In this document: positions 33,810-45,379 of the stretch, piece after piece
Numbering within the stretch: position 1 is the stretch's first letter
How the letters are laid out: each line of letters begins with the position of its first letter
DNA from: Xanthostigma xanthostigma
Taxonomy: Eukaryota; Arthropoda; Insecta; Raphidioptera; Raphidiidae
NCBI GenBank assembly: GCA_963575645.1
Contig: OY754468.1
Location: 8,184,001 to 8,248,000, forward strand
DNA length: 64,000 bases
Direction: 5' to 3'
Position numbers and translations under genes: made by a program
Notes under the pieces: model-generated
Told to the model about the DNA's origin: nothing
What the model saw: only the letters and a program-made list of their open reading frames with translations
Databases searched by the model: none

Positions 33810-34240
33810 AATACATTTAATTATGGAATTCTTGTCTGGGGCTATTCTACATGCTCGAATCGTATTTTCATTCTACAGAAGAAAGCCTTAAGAATAATTC
33901 TTAATCTTAGATCACGTGACACCTGTCGTAATATTTTTATTGGACAGAAATTGTTGACAGTGCCATCTGTTTATATTTATAAAGCTGCTATCTTTACCTG
34001 TAACAACTACAGCAATTTTGATTTACGTACAAGAAATAGGAACAACTTAAAAAGCATTAGACCTAACCTAACACTCTATATGAAAAGTCTCTTATATTGT
34101 TGTGCTAGGATATTTAATCATATTCCTTACGAAATAAGAAACGCTGTTAGTTATCGACAGTTCAAAAGAAAACTTAAGGTTTGTCTTTCTGATAAATGTT
34201 TTTATTCTGTAGAGGATTTTTTTAATATGTGATTTTTTTT
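33810..34240 (+). pseudogene. Jockey-like non-LTR retrotransposon, RT C-terminal fragment 2
   Basis: Reads NYGILVWGYSTCSNRIFILQ, KKALRIIL, DTCRNIF, LTVPSVYIYKA and RIFNHIPYEIRN, the same conserved region as at 27,245-27,830 but from a different LINE lineage. The last 140 codons are open to a stop at 34,232. Upstream conserved blocks are missing. The 3' UTR resumes at about 34,449 and ends at an (ATT)n tail at about 34,570, after a MITE insertion. Confidence 0.75.
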
Positions 34241-34448
34241 TGACGTGATAACGTCTTATAAATTGATGAAACACCAGCTGCACGCACGAAAAAGTGTAAC
34301 GCCGTAACGTTTCGCCTGACCCTGTGCGTGCAAGCGAGAGCGCAGTATAAGCGATAGAGAAGCACGATCGGCCCAAGTTTGACAGCTACTAAAATTTAGG
34401 TTATGTATTATTAAATATGATATTCGAGCGGAATACGTTATCACGTAA
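34241..34448. mobile_element. MITE (ACGTGATAACGT ends) nested in the LINE 3' UTR
   Basis: Ends GACGTGATAACGTC and TACGTTATCACGTA form a short inverted repeat of about 12 bp. The interior is GC-richer than the flanks. The left end also occurs at 454-480 in reverse orientation. Confidence 0.6.
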
Positions 34449-34579
34449 AACTATCGTCCGTAATCCGACTTTACAGACAACCAATTTTTTTTATATTTTG
34501 TTTGTATCATTCATCAACTGACTTCTCCTATACAATTTCTGTGTCTTTGGAGCAATAAAGTATTATTATTATGATCTAG

Positions 34580-35460
34580 CAGTGACAAAATTGGCAGATA
34601 TTTTTTTTCAAACTTTTTGGGTACTAATAGAAAGGCTAGTAAGAATTTCTGCCACCGAGCGAGAACTTTGCGAATTTTTGCCTGTGCAAATTTTGAAGAA
34701 GTGAGCTCACTTGGACCCACGAAAATTTTCTCGTATTCCGGGTCACCCAATCAACCATTCCGTTAAGTTTCAACTTAAAATTAATTTTTTTGACGTTTTT
34801 TTTTCGAATTTTTGAAAGGACTTTGAATGTCTCTGCTGGGCGTAAATTGGAAGAAATTTTTTTTCCTGGAATTAGGAGTTCTCCTAAGATGCCTTTCATC
34901 ATTTTCTACCATTTTTTTAAGTGCCCCAGCGTCGTATCTTAAGAATACACGAAGAGAGCCTTTCTGCCACCAACTGCTCCTTGACCATTTCTGTCACCGT
35001 CACCTAACTATTACTTCCCTTCTTTTGAAAATGTTCAATAACGGAGGTTAAATATACAAAAACAAGAGTGTACTTAATCTGACTATACTTAACATTTAAC
35101 CGTGGTTTTACTGTATTCGGTAATTACGGGTATTTACTGTACGCGTTTATTGATTTATAAAAGTCACCCACGTAAAGTACGTCATTCTCAGTGATCTCAC
35201 AACACAACCTAAACTTTATGATATAAAATATACAACATATTTAATGCACGTTTCAAACAGTTTTGTCATTATTTATTTATATATTTATGAAATGGATTTT
35301 TAAGTGACAGCTAAATGTCATGAGAATTTAAAAATTTAATAAACAATTTATTTGAAATTCAGAAAGATTGACAAATATCAAGTTTTTCGATACCTACTAT
35401 ACTTTTATAACAAAAAAATGTGTTGTTTGGAATTTTTCATTTTGAGCAACAAGCTACGTT
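34580..35460. other. Intergenic stretch, no gene seen
   Basis: Minus-strand frames at 34,514-34,902 are lysine/phenylalanine-rich and overlap one another. The region shares the phrases GCTCCTTGACCATTTCTGTCACCGT and, inverted, GGTGACAGAAATGGTCAAGGAGC with 33,700, so part of it is another inverted repeat. Confidence 0.4.
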
Positions 35461-35464
35461 TAAT

Positions 35465-35960
35465 AAAGCGTAGTTGGAAGATTAAAGGATGAATCCTGGT
35501 GGCATAGGATCTATGAACTAGCAAATACGGAAGGTTTTTTAATTGCATTTTATTGTCTGACGTTTCGGCAAACTTTATGCCATCTTCGGAGAATCTAGAA
35601 GATTTATATATAAAAAGTTTTAAATTATTGTTGTTACAGTTGTTATTGTTAAAGTTAAAGTTAAAAAATTGGAAGTAAAATAAATAAAATAAAAAATAAC
35701 TTTAACTTTAACAACAATAATTTTAACAATAACAACTGTAACAACAATAATTTAAAACTTTTTATATATAAATTTTCTAGATTCTCCGAAGATGGCATAA
35801 AGTTTGCCGAAACGTCAGACAATAAAATGCAATAAAAAAAACCTTCAGTATTTGCTTAGTTCATCGATCCTATGCCACCAGGATTCATCCTTTAATCTTC
35901 CAACATTTAAACAGGATCATCATCACTCTAAATTATTAGAGTTATTTTTCACAATAACAA
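35465..35960. repeat. Penelope-type inverted repeat with decayed hammerhead cores
   Basis: Arms 35,490-35,690 and 35,700-35,890 are inverted copies. Each holds CCGAAGA, then a GGCA...TGCC stem, GAAAC and GTC (plus strand at 35,786-35,816). One core base differs from the hammerhead consensus (CCGA for CUGA). The outer sequence GGTGGCATAGGAT recurs at 47,340 and 47,430. Confidence 0.6.
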
Positions 35961-36735
35961 AGCTTAGTGCTTAATCACAGCTGATAAAAACGGTCGTAAA
36001 ATGCTTTTCGCGATCACAGAAATGTTCCGAGAACATTGTTTAGAATCTTAATGAGTCAACCTTAACTTTTCCTCCAACGACCAGCGCTACCCCATTTGCT
36101 CGGACCCTTGCTGGAGGCGATCCCATTATTTAATCATTACCACGCATATATACATACCTACATGACATACTATCTAATCACGCGCGTTGATAAACAAGCC
36201 CAGTTATTAGCTTAATAGACCTTAATTATCAGTCACTGCTTTAGCTTCTCGTATTGCAACTTAATCAATCATCACCAATTAAGAACTCCTGAAAGCTTAA
36301 GGTCAAGGTTTACATTTCAGTAAAGTAAATTACATAATAACGACCATTCACCGCAAATTGCGTTGTTACAAAATAGTTTTGTAAACATTATTTTAATATC
36401 AGTCATAACCAATTAAACAATACTGAAATATTAAGGTCAGGGTTTATATTGCAGCCCAGCTTCGCCCGAGTGCACTAGCTTCTTCGTTCGAATTTAGAAT
36501 TAATTAAGAAAATAACTATATCGACTAGTAAAAATAATTAATTATTAAGTACAGCGGATTCAATACGATTTTTGCCCGGGCAAAGCTGTGCCGGACAGTT
36601 GTTATATAGATCTAAACATTTCCCAATAATTAATAAGTTTTCAAACTCTGTATTTCCAAAAAACAAATAGCTGAGGAGCCAGTAGTTGGATGACAACACA
36701 TATTTTAACATTTTTTTATTTCTTATTTATAATAA
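35961..36735. other. Intergenic stretch, no gene seen
   Basis: No coding frame. A possible Helitron-end scrap (CCCGGGCAAAGCTGTGCCGG) lies at about 36,576. Confidence 0.35.
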
Positions 36736-36740
36736 TGCTA

Positions 36741-37112
36741 TAAGCCTATATTTATGATGGCAGACATTTCCTCCAATTGTAACATCCCGGCAGACACAAT
36801 AAAAGGTCCACTGTATGCGCGCGATGATATTATTATGCAAACATATGATGTCGAGTGAGAGCAACCGATTTTTTGACAGCTTCATGAAATTTATTTGTTT
36901 ACACATACACGCAGAGTTTAAGAGAGAAAATTCCATGGAAACAAGCAACCAAAATTTCATGAAGCTGTCAAAAAAAGCCATCGCATGCTCTCAATCGCAC
37001 TCATATATATGTATAATAATATCATCGCGCTCATACAGCGGACCTTTTATTGTGTCTGCCGGGATGTTACAATTGGAGGAAATGTCTGCCATCATAAATA
37101 TAGGCTTATAAT
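36741..37112. repeat. Foldback element of about 370 bp
   Basis: Arms read AAGCCTATATTTATGATGGC... and the complement, matching over about 160 bp (CATTTCCTCCAATTGTAACA, CAGACACAATAAAAGGTCC). The loop is about 50 nt near 36,910-36,945. The overlapping frames on both strands are shadows of the palindrome. Confidence 0.8.
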
Positions 37113-37119
37113 ATTACTA

Positions 37120-37790
37120 TAAATAGTTTTAACTATTTAATAGTTTTTTAATTAATTTTTAACAAAGTAATAAACTGAAAATAAGAATTGGAACTGTCGC
37201 CAATAACCTTGGCTGTTGACGCCCTTTAAAAAAATGCCTTACCCAAATAACCATCTAAGTAATAACAGTATCGGTTTCCGTGTTTAAAATGGCCTTTATA
37301 TAACACACAGTAAATTATTTTGTGTAGCTCCGGCAGATAATATTACTGAATATATTGAAATATTTCCACGTTGAATAACTGACACACTGAAACATCGAGC
37401 ATTGAACAGATGTTTCGTTGCCATGGTTACCAGGACGTAGGCACCGCCAACGAGAAGTTCATATCATCAGCTCAGCCTACTGTATTCAGGTATATTTAAT
37501 ATACAGGATGAACCCAGAGATATTAGACTGGAGTACGCGAGTGAGCCGTGAAAGTGTTTGCAATTCAGAGAAAGAAAAGTTCCTTATCTCTGTGGTAACT
37601 AATGATACAAAGCAATGCTGATTTGAATAAACATATATCTGGTTTTCTGGACCCGCTGCAGCGTTCTCTCTCTCTCAGCGAGGACACTTTCACTTATGCC
37701 AAGCATACGAACTAGCGAACTCTAGTTACTTATGATAGCACCACGCGACAGAAGACCAAAAAATAATTTAAGAAATTCCTATACACTAAT
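37120..37790. other. Intergenic stretch, no gene seen
   Basis: No repeat or gene that I can support. Confidence 0.3.
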
Positions 37791-37809
37791 GTCCGATAGC
37801 TTTTTGTTT

Positions 37810-38285
37810 TCAAGTGACTTACAGACTGTTAAGTTTTGTAGAAAATGTTGTCTTCGGAACTATAGTTTCGGAAACATTTTGAAATTAAAAAAAAATCAGC
37901 TGTTCTTTTGTTCTAGCGTTCTGTCAAAAGAAATCAGCTGAGTTTTTGTAAATAATATTTTCGTCGAAACTAGTTTCGGAAACATTTTGAAAATAAAAAA
38001 AATCAGCTGTTCTTTTATTCTCGTGTTCTGTCAAAAAGAAAACAACTGAGTTTTTGTAGATAATTTTTTCGTCGAAACTATAGTTTCGGATATATTTTGA
38101 AAATAAAAAAAAATCAGCTGTTCTCTTGTTCTGGTGTTCTGTCAAAAAGAAAACAACTGAGTTTTTGTAGAGCATTTTTTCGTCGAAACTATAGTTTCGG
38201 ATATATTTTGAAAACAAAAAAATCAGCTACTCTTTTGCTTTGGCACTGTCAAAAATAAAAGAGCTGATTTTTTTATTTAAAGCGT
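37810..38285 (-). repeat. 109-bp tandem repeat array derived from family A
   Basis: TCAGCTGTTC-type sites at 37,896, 38,003, 38,114 and 38,223 give periods of 107, 111 and 109 bp. Each unit contains TTTTTGTAGA..ATTTTTTCGTCGAAACTATAGTTTCGGA and TTCTGTCAAAA, which belong to the first half of family A. The 97-codon minus-strand frame is simply the repeat read through. Confidence 0.85.
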
Positions 38286-38685
38286 TGTCGGTCGCTTTAT
38301 GAGTCCGAAACCCTCTAAGTACAAAGGGAGTCAGTACCATTAAAAAAATAATACTGCAAATAGCATATTACTTTAATATTACAATACAAGCAATAAATAT
38401 TTTTCTTTAGTGGAAGAAAATGAAAAAAGGTTGGCACAATGGCGACTGAAATATTTACACGATGTATGTAGGATATTCTTTCTATTCACGTATTCAAATT
38501 ATTCAAAGTAAACGCACGCAAAATGTACAGTGTATCTATTCAAGGCATACAAAACGTTTCCTTGGCAATGAATAGATTCATGCGAATGTTGTAAATCTGT
38601 GGCCGCAAGGAAAAACTGATCAAGGCAGACTTATGCTAAAATGACACATTTGAAAATAACCAAACTTGTAAAAAATACTTTTTCT

Positions 38686-39125
38686 TCATACCTCGGTCGA
38701 AAGTACGTACTTCCGGAATCAATTTTAAGGCAGAAAGTCTAACTTTTACTCCTTGGTGGGATTACACACACCAATGCGGAAAGTTCGTACGTTCGGGTGG
38801 TAGTAAAGCAAAAACAACCGATCAACTGTTGTTTAGATGTCGTTTCCATAGCAGTCCTATTACATAGTCGCGAACAGCTGTCATTCGTGTTTTGCGTATA
38901 ATTTCAAAGCTTCTTGCTTGGAATTTATCTCTGTTTTTTTGTAATTAATTAATGTATTTAATAAGCGTGTTTACGACCGAGGTATAAAGAAAAATAGTAT
39001 ACACCACACTGGCCGAAAGTGTGACATTCGCCCTTCGCACCATGATGCTCTCGGCTTCGCCTCAGGCATCATGGCGCGCAGGACAAGGATATCACACTTT
39101 CGGCCCTTGTAGTGTAATATACTAT
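38686..39125. mobile_element. Dispersed hairpin element family B, copy 2
   Basis: Begins CTTCATACCTCGGTCGAAAG and contains a terminal hairpin made of CCACACTGGCCGAAAGTGTG and CACACTTTCGGCCCTTGTAG around GCACCATGATGC. Matches the reversed element at 40,716-41,150. Confidence 0.65.
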
Positions 39126-39134
39126 TTAAAAGTA

Positions 39135-39395
39135 TTTAAATACAAATACAACAACTTTGCTATAATATTGAGTATTTAAATACAAATACTTTTGCTTTAT
39201 AGACTTGTAAAAAATACTTTTTAAAACTATTTGAAATACAAATACTACAAAAGTATTTGAAATACAAATACAAATACTACAAAAATATTTGAAATACAAA
39301 TACTAGAAAAGTATTTGAAATACAAATACTAGAAAAGTATTTGAAATACAAATACAAATATTAGACATGTATTTGTGTTTTGAAATACTTTTACT
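39135..39395. repeat. AATACAAATACT tandem repeat
   Basis: Irregular units of about 27 bp (AAGTATTTGAAATACAAATACTAG). Purely low-complexity. Confidence 0.8.
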
Positions 39396-39782
39396 TAAAT
39401 TACAAGTCTGAAAATAACCGAGTACCAACTCTCCAGATAGTATTTAACACAGTGACGTTCCGTTACAAAAATAAAATTTTTAAACGGGCAGACGTAGCGG
39501 ACTACCCACAGAAGTGAAAATTTAAAACTATGAAATAACAGTATAATATTTTGTATGGCTTCGTTGTCACTAATTTGTGTCAGCGTTTTTCGTTTCATTT
39601 ATTTTACTCCCCAAGCTAACGAGGTGCTACATAAGAAGTTTCACTTGAAAAAAAAATAATAGTGATAGCCAGTAGACTTTTGTGCTATCAGAACTATTAT
39701 TGTCTTTAAAAATTTACTTACCTAAATATTTCGACAAGCGACTGCAATATACTCAGCTGAAGTGATTATTTAGTTGCCTAAT

Positions 39783-40110
39783 TTTAATATAATTCAGTCA
39801 TATACTTTTATTCTATACTGAGCATAGGAATAAAATCGCAATGGTGCATACATATACTTCCGTCTTTTTTTACGCCGTAAGCACTGGCGTATTCAGGAGG
39901 GCAGAACGAGGACGGGGGACCCGGCTTAAGAAATTTCTAATTTAATCTCTCCTGGGCCAAAAGCTGGGTACGCCCATGTTAACGTCATAGAAAAAGACAA
40001 AGTATTTGAAACAGAGATGCTTTATTCAGATTGAACCAATCCTATCATCGGAGAAATCAGGGAATTACATCGAAGAAAGAGACGCAGATATATTTTGACA
40101 ATAGGCCTGC
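39783..40110. repeat. Dispersed repeat family D, copy 1
   Basis: About 320 bp is repeated directly at 42,125-42,460, including CTTTTTTTACGCCGTAAGCA, GACCCGGCTTAAGAAATTTC and CCTATCATCGGAGAAATCAG. The 42-kb copy has a 12-bp insertion relative to this one. Type unknown. Confidence 0.7.
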
Positions 40111-40139
40111 ACTGTGTCTTAGATATAAAAAACGTAACT

Positions 40140-40235
40140 GCCTCGCCCGATCACACTTTTCGAAACGCTCTCGTCACGCATTCACCAGCTAACTCCCCAA
40201 GTCAAGCGTGCGTAAAGAAGTTTTACTTAAAAAAT
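40140..40235 (+). repeat. Dispersed repeat family C, copy 3
   Basis: Matches 8130-8255 and the reverse of 13,205-13,340. Confidence 0.65.
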
Positions 40236-40715
40236 TGCTTATACAGGAGAATAGTTACCATAAATAAGATATTAGAAACATAACTATCTGGTCTCTAGTA
40301 ACATGTTAAATGTCTCCATTGTAGTATTATGTGATAAAGATGTCGGCTGCCGCGGTTGTTAGAAACTGCTCAGCCTTATTCACCGAAGGAAATTGTATTG
40401 TTTCCGCGCGATGGAACATTCTTTTATTATACATGTATCGTTCAACACTACCATCGCGTATATAGAGTGTATCACAGGAATAAGAACGTAGGGAAAACAC
40501 GGTTGTAAAAATCATTAAAGGATCAGTGATTTGCCTTCCCTCTATTCATGACAATTAAGACAGCTGAACACAAGGCTGGTTTTGCAGCTAGAAACACTGC
40601 TGGGACTCGGGCTCGCTGCCGTGTGAGTTACAAAGATGAAAATAAAAAACAAAAATAAAAATTTTGAAGAAAACCACGACGGAAGTAAACGTAAATAAAA
40701 AAGAAGTAACAGTAT

Positions 40716-41150
40716 ATTACATCACAAGGGCCGAAAGTTTGATATCCTTGCACTGCGTGCTATGATCCACATGACGCACAGTAAAAAGTATCAAACTTTC
40801 GGCCAGTGTGGTGTATACTATTTTTCTTCCTCGTAAGTACGTTTATTAAATACATTAATTAATTAATTACTTATTAGTCACATAAAAAGACAGATAAATT
40901 CCAAGCAAGCAGCTTTGAGGTTATACGTGAAAAAAAGAATGACAGCTGTTCGAGACTATCAGCTAAAATGTAATAGGGTTGCTATGGAAATGACTTCTAA
41001 ACAACAGTTGATAAGTGATTTTTTCTTTACTGCCGCCCAAACGTATGTACTTCTCGCATCAGTGCGTGTAATCCCACCAATGCGTAAATGTTAGACTTTC
41101 CGCCTTACAATTGATGCCGAAAGTATGTTCTTTCGATCGAGGTATGAAGA
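40716..41150. mobile_element. Dispersed hairpin element family B, copy 3 (reverse)
   Basis: Inverted relative to 38,686-39,125: the hairpin (AAGGGCCGAAAGTTTGATA... and TATCAAACTTTCGGCCAGTG) is at the left, and CGATCGAGGTATGAAG at the right. Confidence 0.65.
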
Positions 41151-41162
41151 AATAAAATTTTA

Positions 41163-41385
41163 GTATACCCCGACAAAAGGAGATAAATATAACCAAAGAA
41201 AATTCGTCGGGGGGCTGCCATTCCCTGCCCTGAATTAAGAATAAGAGAATATCAGTTGAAGACTACAATTATTTACATCAGTCACATACTCTAAAATTGT
41301 AACACATATTTTAGTTCATTTCAGGGCAGCGAATGGCAGCCCCCGATGGATTTTCTCTGGATATTTACCTCCTTTTAATAAATAA
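41163..41385. repeat. Foldback repeat
   Basis: Arms contain CGTCGGGGGGCTGCCATTCC and GAATGGCAGCCCCCGATGG, with AAAGGAGATAAATAT and ATATTTACCTCCTTTT outside. A smaller inverted pair (ACTGGAGTTGCCATT- and AAGTTGCCACTGCG-type) follows at 41,420-41,535. Confidence 0.65.
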
Positions 41386-41539
41386 AATTATCGAATTTGT
41401 TGGTCAGTAAGAGCTTTTTAGGAATATGGTTGCTGTCCTAAATAATGATCAATCACAATGGCAACTCCAGTTTTTTTCATGTTATTACATAAAAAAAACC
41501 AAGTTGCCACTGCGTTTTAACATTATTTAGTTACCACCC

Positions 41540-42120
41540 TGTGTTCTTACTTAAGTTATAATTAATGGGGCGTTGACATACTTTATACAGGGACAGTTCT
41601 ATATGTAAGTGGTTTTTAGGCCCACTTTGTAGTTCGTTCGTAATAACGTTACCTATAGCTTTTACATTATACATAATGCACATATATATATAGGGCTTCC
41701 ATATTTCGATATTTCGTAATTCCAAAATTACTGACAAAATTTTTAAACACATCAATTACAAAACTGAAGAATATCGAAATTTCGAATTTAAATAACATTA
41801 AAATTCTATTAGTTTAGGTATGAATGGGAAAATTTATACTTTATTTATCCCATTAATTCCTACTTACAGTAAAAAATCATCTCCTGAAATTATCTTCCAA
41901 AACCAAAATCCAACTTTTTATACTTCACGCCTGTATTTGAGCTACCACACTGCCAAATTTCAAAATTTTACATCACATAGATTTAGAGGAAATCGCCTCT
42001 GGTAGACTGGCGGACACCGAAGTAATTTTAATTTGAATGAGACACTAAAAATAACTATTTATTTAATTTGCCGACTACAAATCGACCCTTGATTAGTTTT
42101 TTACCCGTTATTAATTTTTT
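41540..42120. other. Intergenic stretch, no gene seen
   Basis: A 61-codon plus-strand frame at 41,820 shows no family resemblance. Confidence 0.3.
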
Positions 42121-42124
42121 CTCT

Positions 42125-42460
42125 AGAATTATCATATACTTTTAATCTATACTGAACATAGGAATAAAATCGCAATCGAACTATTAGGATGCAAACATAT
42201 ACTTCTGTCTTTTTTTACGCCGTAAGCACTGGCGTATCCAGTAGGACAAAACAAACACGGGAGACCCGGCTTAAGAAATTTCTAATTTGCCCCCTCCTGG
42301 TCCAAAAGCTGGGTCCGCCCATGTTAACGTCATTGAAAAAGACCAAGTTTTTGAAACAGAGATACTTTATTCAGATTGAATGCAAGTACATCAACCAATC
42401 CTATCATCGGAGAAATCAGGGAATTACAACGAAGAAAGAGATGCAGATATATTTTCGATA
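42125..42460. repeat. Dispersed repeat family D, copy 2
   Basis: Direct repeat of 39,783-40,110, 2.3 kb away. Confidence 0.7.
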
Positions 42461-42904
42461 CGCTTTGTTGCGTTCACTCACCGCACATTAAGTAGATAGG
42501 CAATGATTCATATAGTTCCGGAATCTAGGATGATTGGAGGCCCTATGTACGTGGGATAAGTGCATTTATAAATCACTAACTCTATAGACTCTTTGTCATC
42601 TGTGCGGTTTGTGTGAAGCACACGATGCGTTTATATGTTGTATTTACAGTTCATTGGCTGCTCATCGCTTATGGCTTTCCGACATTATATTAAAAACTCA
42701 ATACATGCGCTAAGTAAATAAATCTAATGCTTTCTAAACATGACTTCGTCTCCCGCATATTGAGAAATTAACAAGAATTAATAAAGACTGGGCACACTTG
42801 TCAAGCCAAGGGCGTAGATATGGGGAGGTAAAGCAGTAATTACCCCCCCCCCCCCCAGGATCATAATAATAAAATAATAAAACTGAAAAGAATACAAATA
42901 CCTG

Positions 42905-44010
42905 TTTAGTTTGGAAATTTTTAACCCAAAAAATGTTTTGGCCCGTCATTTTAAAGGATATTTTATCTACTTTTTTCTATCAGGCAATGCCTATACCTGA
43001 CCCAAAAAATCGAAATTTTGAATTTTTTTCCTTCTTGTTTCAACATTTTTGAAATAAAGAAAATGTTTTAATTTTTTTTAAATAAGTCATTTCGATGGGA
43101 AATTCAATTCTCTACATAAAGTTTCATATAAAGTGTATCGAAATTTTGGTTCGTTTGCGAGATACAGGTATTGAAAAAACTTTAAAAGGGTGCATTTTCA
43201 CCCCTATCTCCAATTTTCACCCTCCAATTGATTAGCACTTCGTGATTTTTTCTTCTTAAATGACCCATTGACCGACTCCTGCATAAAAACCCGTGCACGT
43301 CTAGTTCCTTATTGCCCTGTTTTTTAGCCTATCAATACCTACATATTTTTGGAACAAAACTACTACAAATGTAAAAGAAATATTGATTTTTTTTTCAAGA
43401 GAAAAAATCTATACCCTTGTAGCATGCATGGATTAACATGAGCATGACCCACACAGCACCACTCCTGCAACCTGTACAATGTTGCACGTCAGATCAGTAC
43501 AAACTAGCACGAAGCAACACAAACGAGTACAAACCAACAACTTACTTTAGTAGTAAGTAGTTTTGCTCCAAAAATATGTATTGATAGGCTAAAAAACAGG
43601 GCAATAAGGAACTAAGACGTGCACGGATCGGACAATGGGTCATTGAAGAAGAAAAAACCGCGGAGTGTTATTAAATTAGAGGGCGGAAATTGGAGATAGG
43701 GGTGAAAATGCAGTTTTTTCAGTATAGCCCGCAAACAAAGCAAAATTTCGATACACTTTATATGAAACTTTTTGTGGAGAATTGAATTTCCCATCGAAAT
43801 GACTTATTTAAAAAAAATTAATTTATTCCAAAAATGTTGAAACAGAAAGGAAAAAAAATCAAAATTTCGATTTTTTGCTTTTTTTGCCTATAACTTTTTT
43901 TGGGTCAAAGATAGGTATAGGTACTATAGGCATTGCCTGATAGAAAAAAAGTAGATAAAATTTCCTTTAAAATGACGGGCCAAAACATTTTTTGGGTTAA
44001 AAATTAACCA
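42905..44010. repeat. 1.1-kb foldback element
   Basis: The left arm (42,905-43,345) and right arm (43,570-44,010) are inverted copies sharing GGCCCGTCATTTTAAAGGA, TTTTTCTATCAGGCAATGCC, CGATGGGAAATTCAATTCTC and AGGGCAATAAGGAACTA-type sequence. The roughly 220-nt centre contains ATCAGTACAAACTAGCACGA. No coding domain is recognised. Confidence 0.8.
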
Positions 44011-44685
44011 AAACATGGTCACTAGGGTGTTTTTTTTTATTTTTGATAGTAACATTTTGTAGAGAATAAAATTTCCTACAGCAAAGGTATATACAAAAAA
44101 CATGGATATGTAAAAACTTGGCAACCTTTTAGATGTAAATTATTTTTTGTACCGAGTTTGGCCTCTTTCACATTTGTGCTTTAAGTGGGATTATTATTAC
44201 AAGCTTTTATTTAACTTCACTTGACCCAATTCCGTGCATCCGACGACTTGAAATTTTTCACACATATGTTGTTCTAACGACAATGCAACGATATCATGTC
44301 TCCGATCTGATCACGGAATAAAGAAAGCGTGTACCTATCGAAAACTCTCAATTGGATGCACATTTTGCTTAGCTTAGCGAGAAATTTCCGCGTGAGTTTT
44401 TTTTATCCTTTGAGTTTTTTTAAACGCTTGTTTAAAATTTTAACAAGCTTAAAAATATTGTCGTGTAGGTTTGTCGAGACGGTTGCATTTATTTTAAATT
44501 AATCCTGTGCATGCAAAGAGCACGTTTCTTTATTATATAGGAAAATCTATTTTCAGCAGTCGTCTGTCTCTACAAGAAATAGATGCGCGCTGTGAACACA
44601 ACGTTGCCAAGTCAAACATAACACCCCACAAGCCCAATAAAATAAAATATGAAAAATCCTTTTTATATATATTTTTTTATATCAA
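44011..44685. other. Intergenic stretch, no gene seen
   Basis: AT-rich, no supported feature. Confidence 0.3.
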
Positions 44686-44687
44686 AC

Positions 44688-44930
44688 TAGCGGCCCGGTT
44701 CGGCTTCACCCGAATTTGTAAATTGCCACCGTTTTTTCGTCGACTTAAGTTGCAAAATTGTTCTTCACGAATAGCGCTTTTATTTTAAAGCGATATTATA
44801 GCCTATGTCCATACCTACTGAAAGACCATTCTAAATAACAGTGAAAACATTTTTGAAATCGAATGAGCAGTTTTAGAGTTTACTTCCTACATCTAACCTT
44901 ACAAAATTTACCTCTTTATATAATACTAGC
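44688..44930 (-). mobile_element. Helitron-like fragment (third family)
   Basis: ACTAGCGGCCCGGTTCGGCTTCACCCG read on the minus strand ends in a GC hairpin plus CTAGT, a Helitron 3' end. A related end lies at about 47,640. The 5' limit is not defined. Confidence 0.5.
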
Positions 44931-44935
44931 GGTTC

Positions 44936-45254
44936 CGCCCGGTTTCACCCGGGTGCAAAAGAGCGAATGTGGGGGGAGGTAGTTTACCGAGATAAATATT
45001 TACCAAACTTCATGATGATCGGAGTTACCGTTCAAAAGTTTTTGTCGCACGGACAAATTTTGAATTATATTTTGCAACATTTTTTATTGATGCTCCGCTC
45101 CTATTGGCTGTAGCGTGATATTATATATAGCCTATGCCTTCCTCGATAAATGGACTATCCAACAAAAAAATTCAATACGAACCAGTAGTTCCTGAGATTA
45201 GCGCGTTCAACCAAACAAACAAACAAACTCTTCAGCTTTATATATTAGTATAGA
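44936..45254 (-). mobile_element. Deleted Helitron, copy 4 (no tRNA-like segment)
   Basis: Both ends match the 1317-2058 family (CTAG at 44,936-44,939; TC at 45,253-45,254), but the middle, including the tRNA-like segment, is missing. Confidence 0.8.
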
Positions 45255-45261
45255 TATATAT

Positions 45262-45374
45262 AGCGGTCCGTCCCGGTTTCACTCGGGCGTGATAGATATA
45301 ATTCTTTACTCAAAGCTATTTAACGAAATGCATTTTGCAGAATGATATCTATCTCACCCGGGACGGACCGCTAG
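45262..45374. repeat. Palindrome made from two facing Helitron 3' ends
   Basis: TAGCGGTCCGTCCCGG at the left is inverted at the right (CCGGGACGGACCGCTAG), with TGATAGATAT / ATATCTATC inside. Each outer edge looks like a Helitron 3' terminus (GC-rich, CTAG). It lies 8 bp from the deleted Helitron at 45,254. Confidence 0.65.
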
Positions 45375-45379
45375 TGTAT

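Noticed and set aside
42734-42949. Minus-strand 71-codon frame containing a glycine run
   Set aside because: The run comes from a poly-C tract at 42,842-42,857, and the frame overlaps the start of the large foldback; not a gene.
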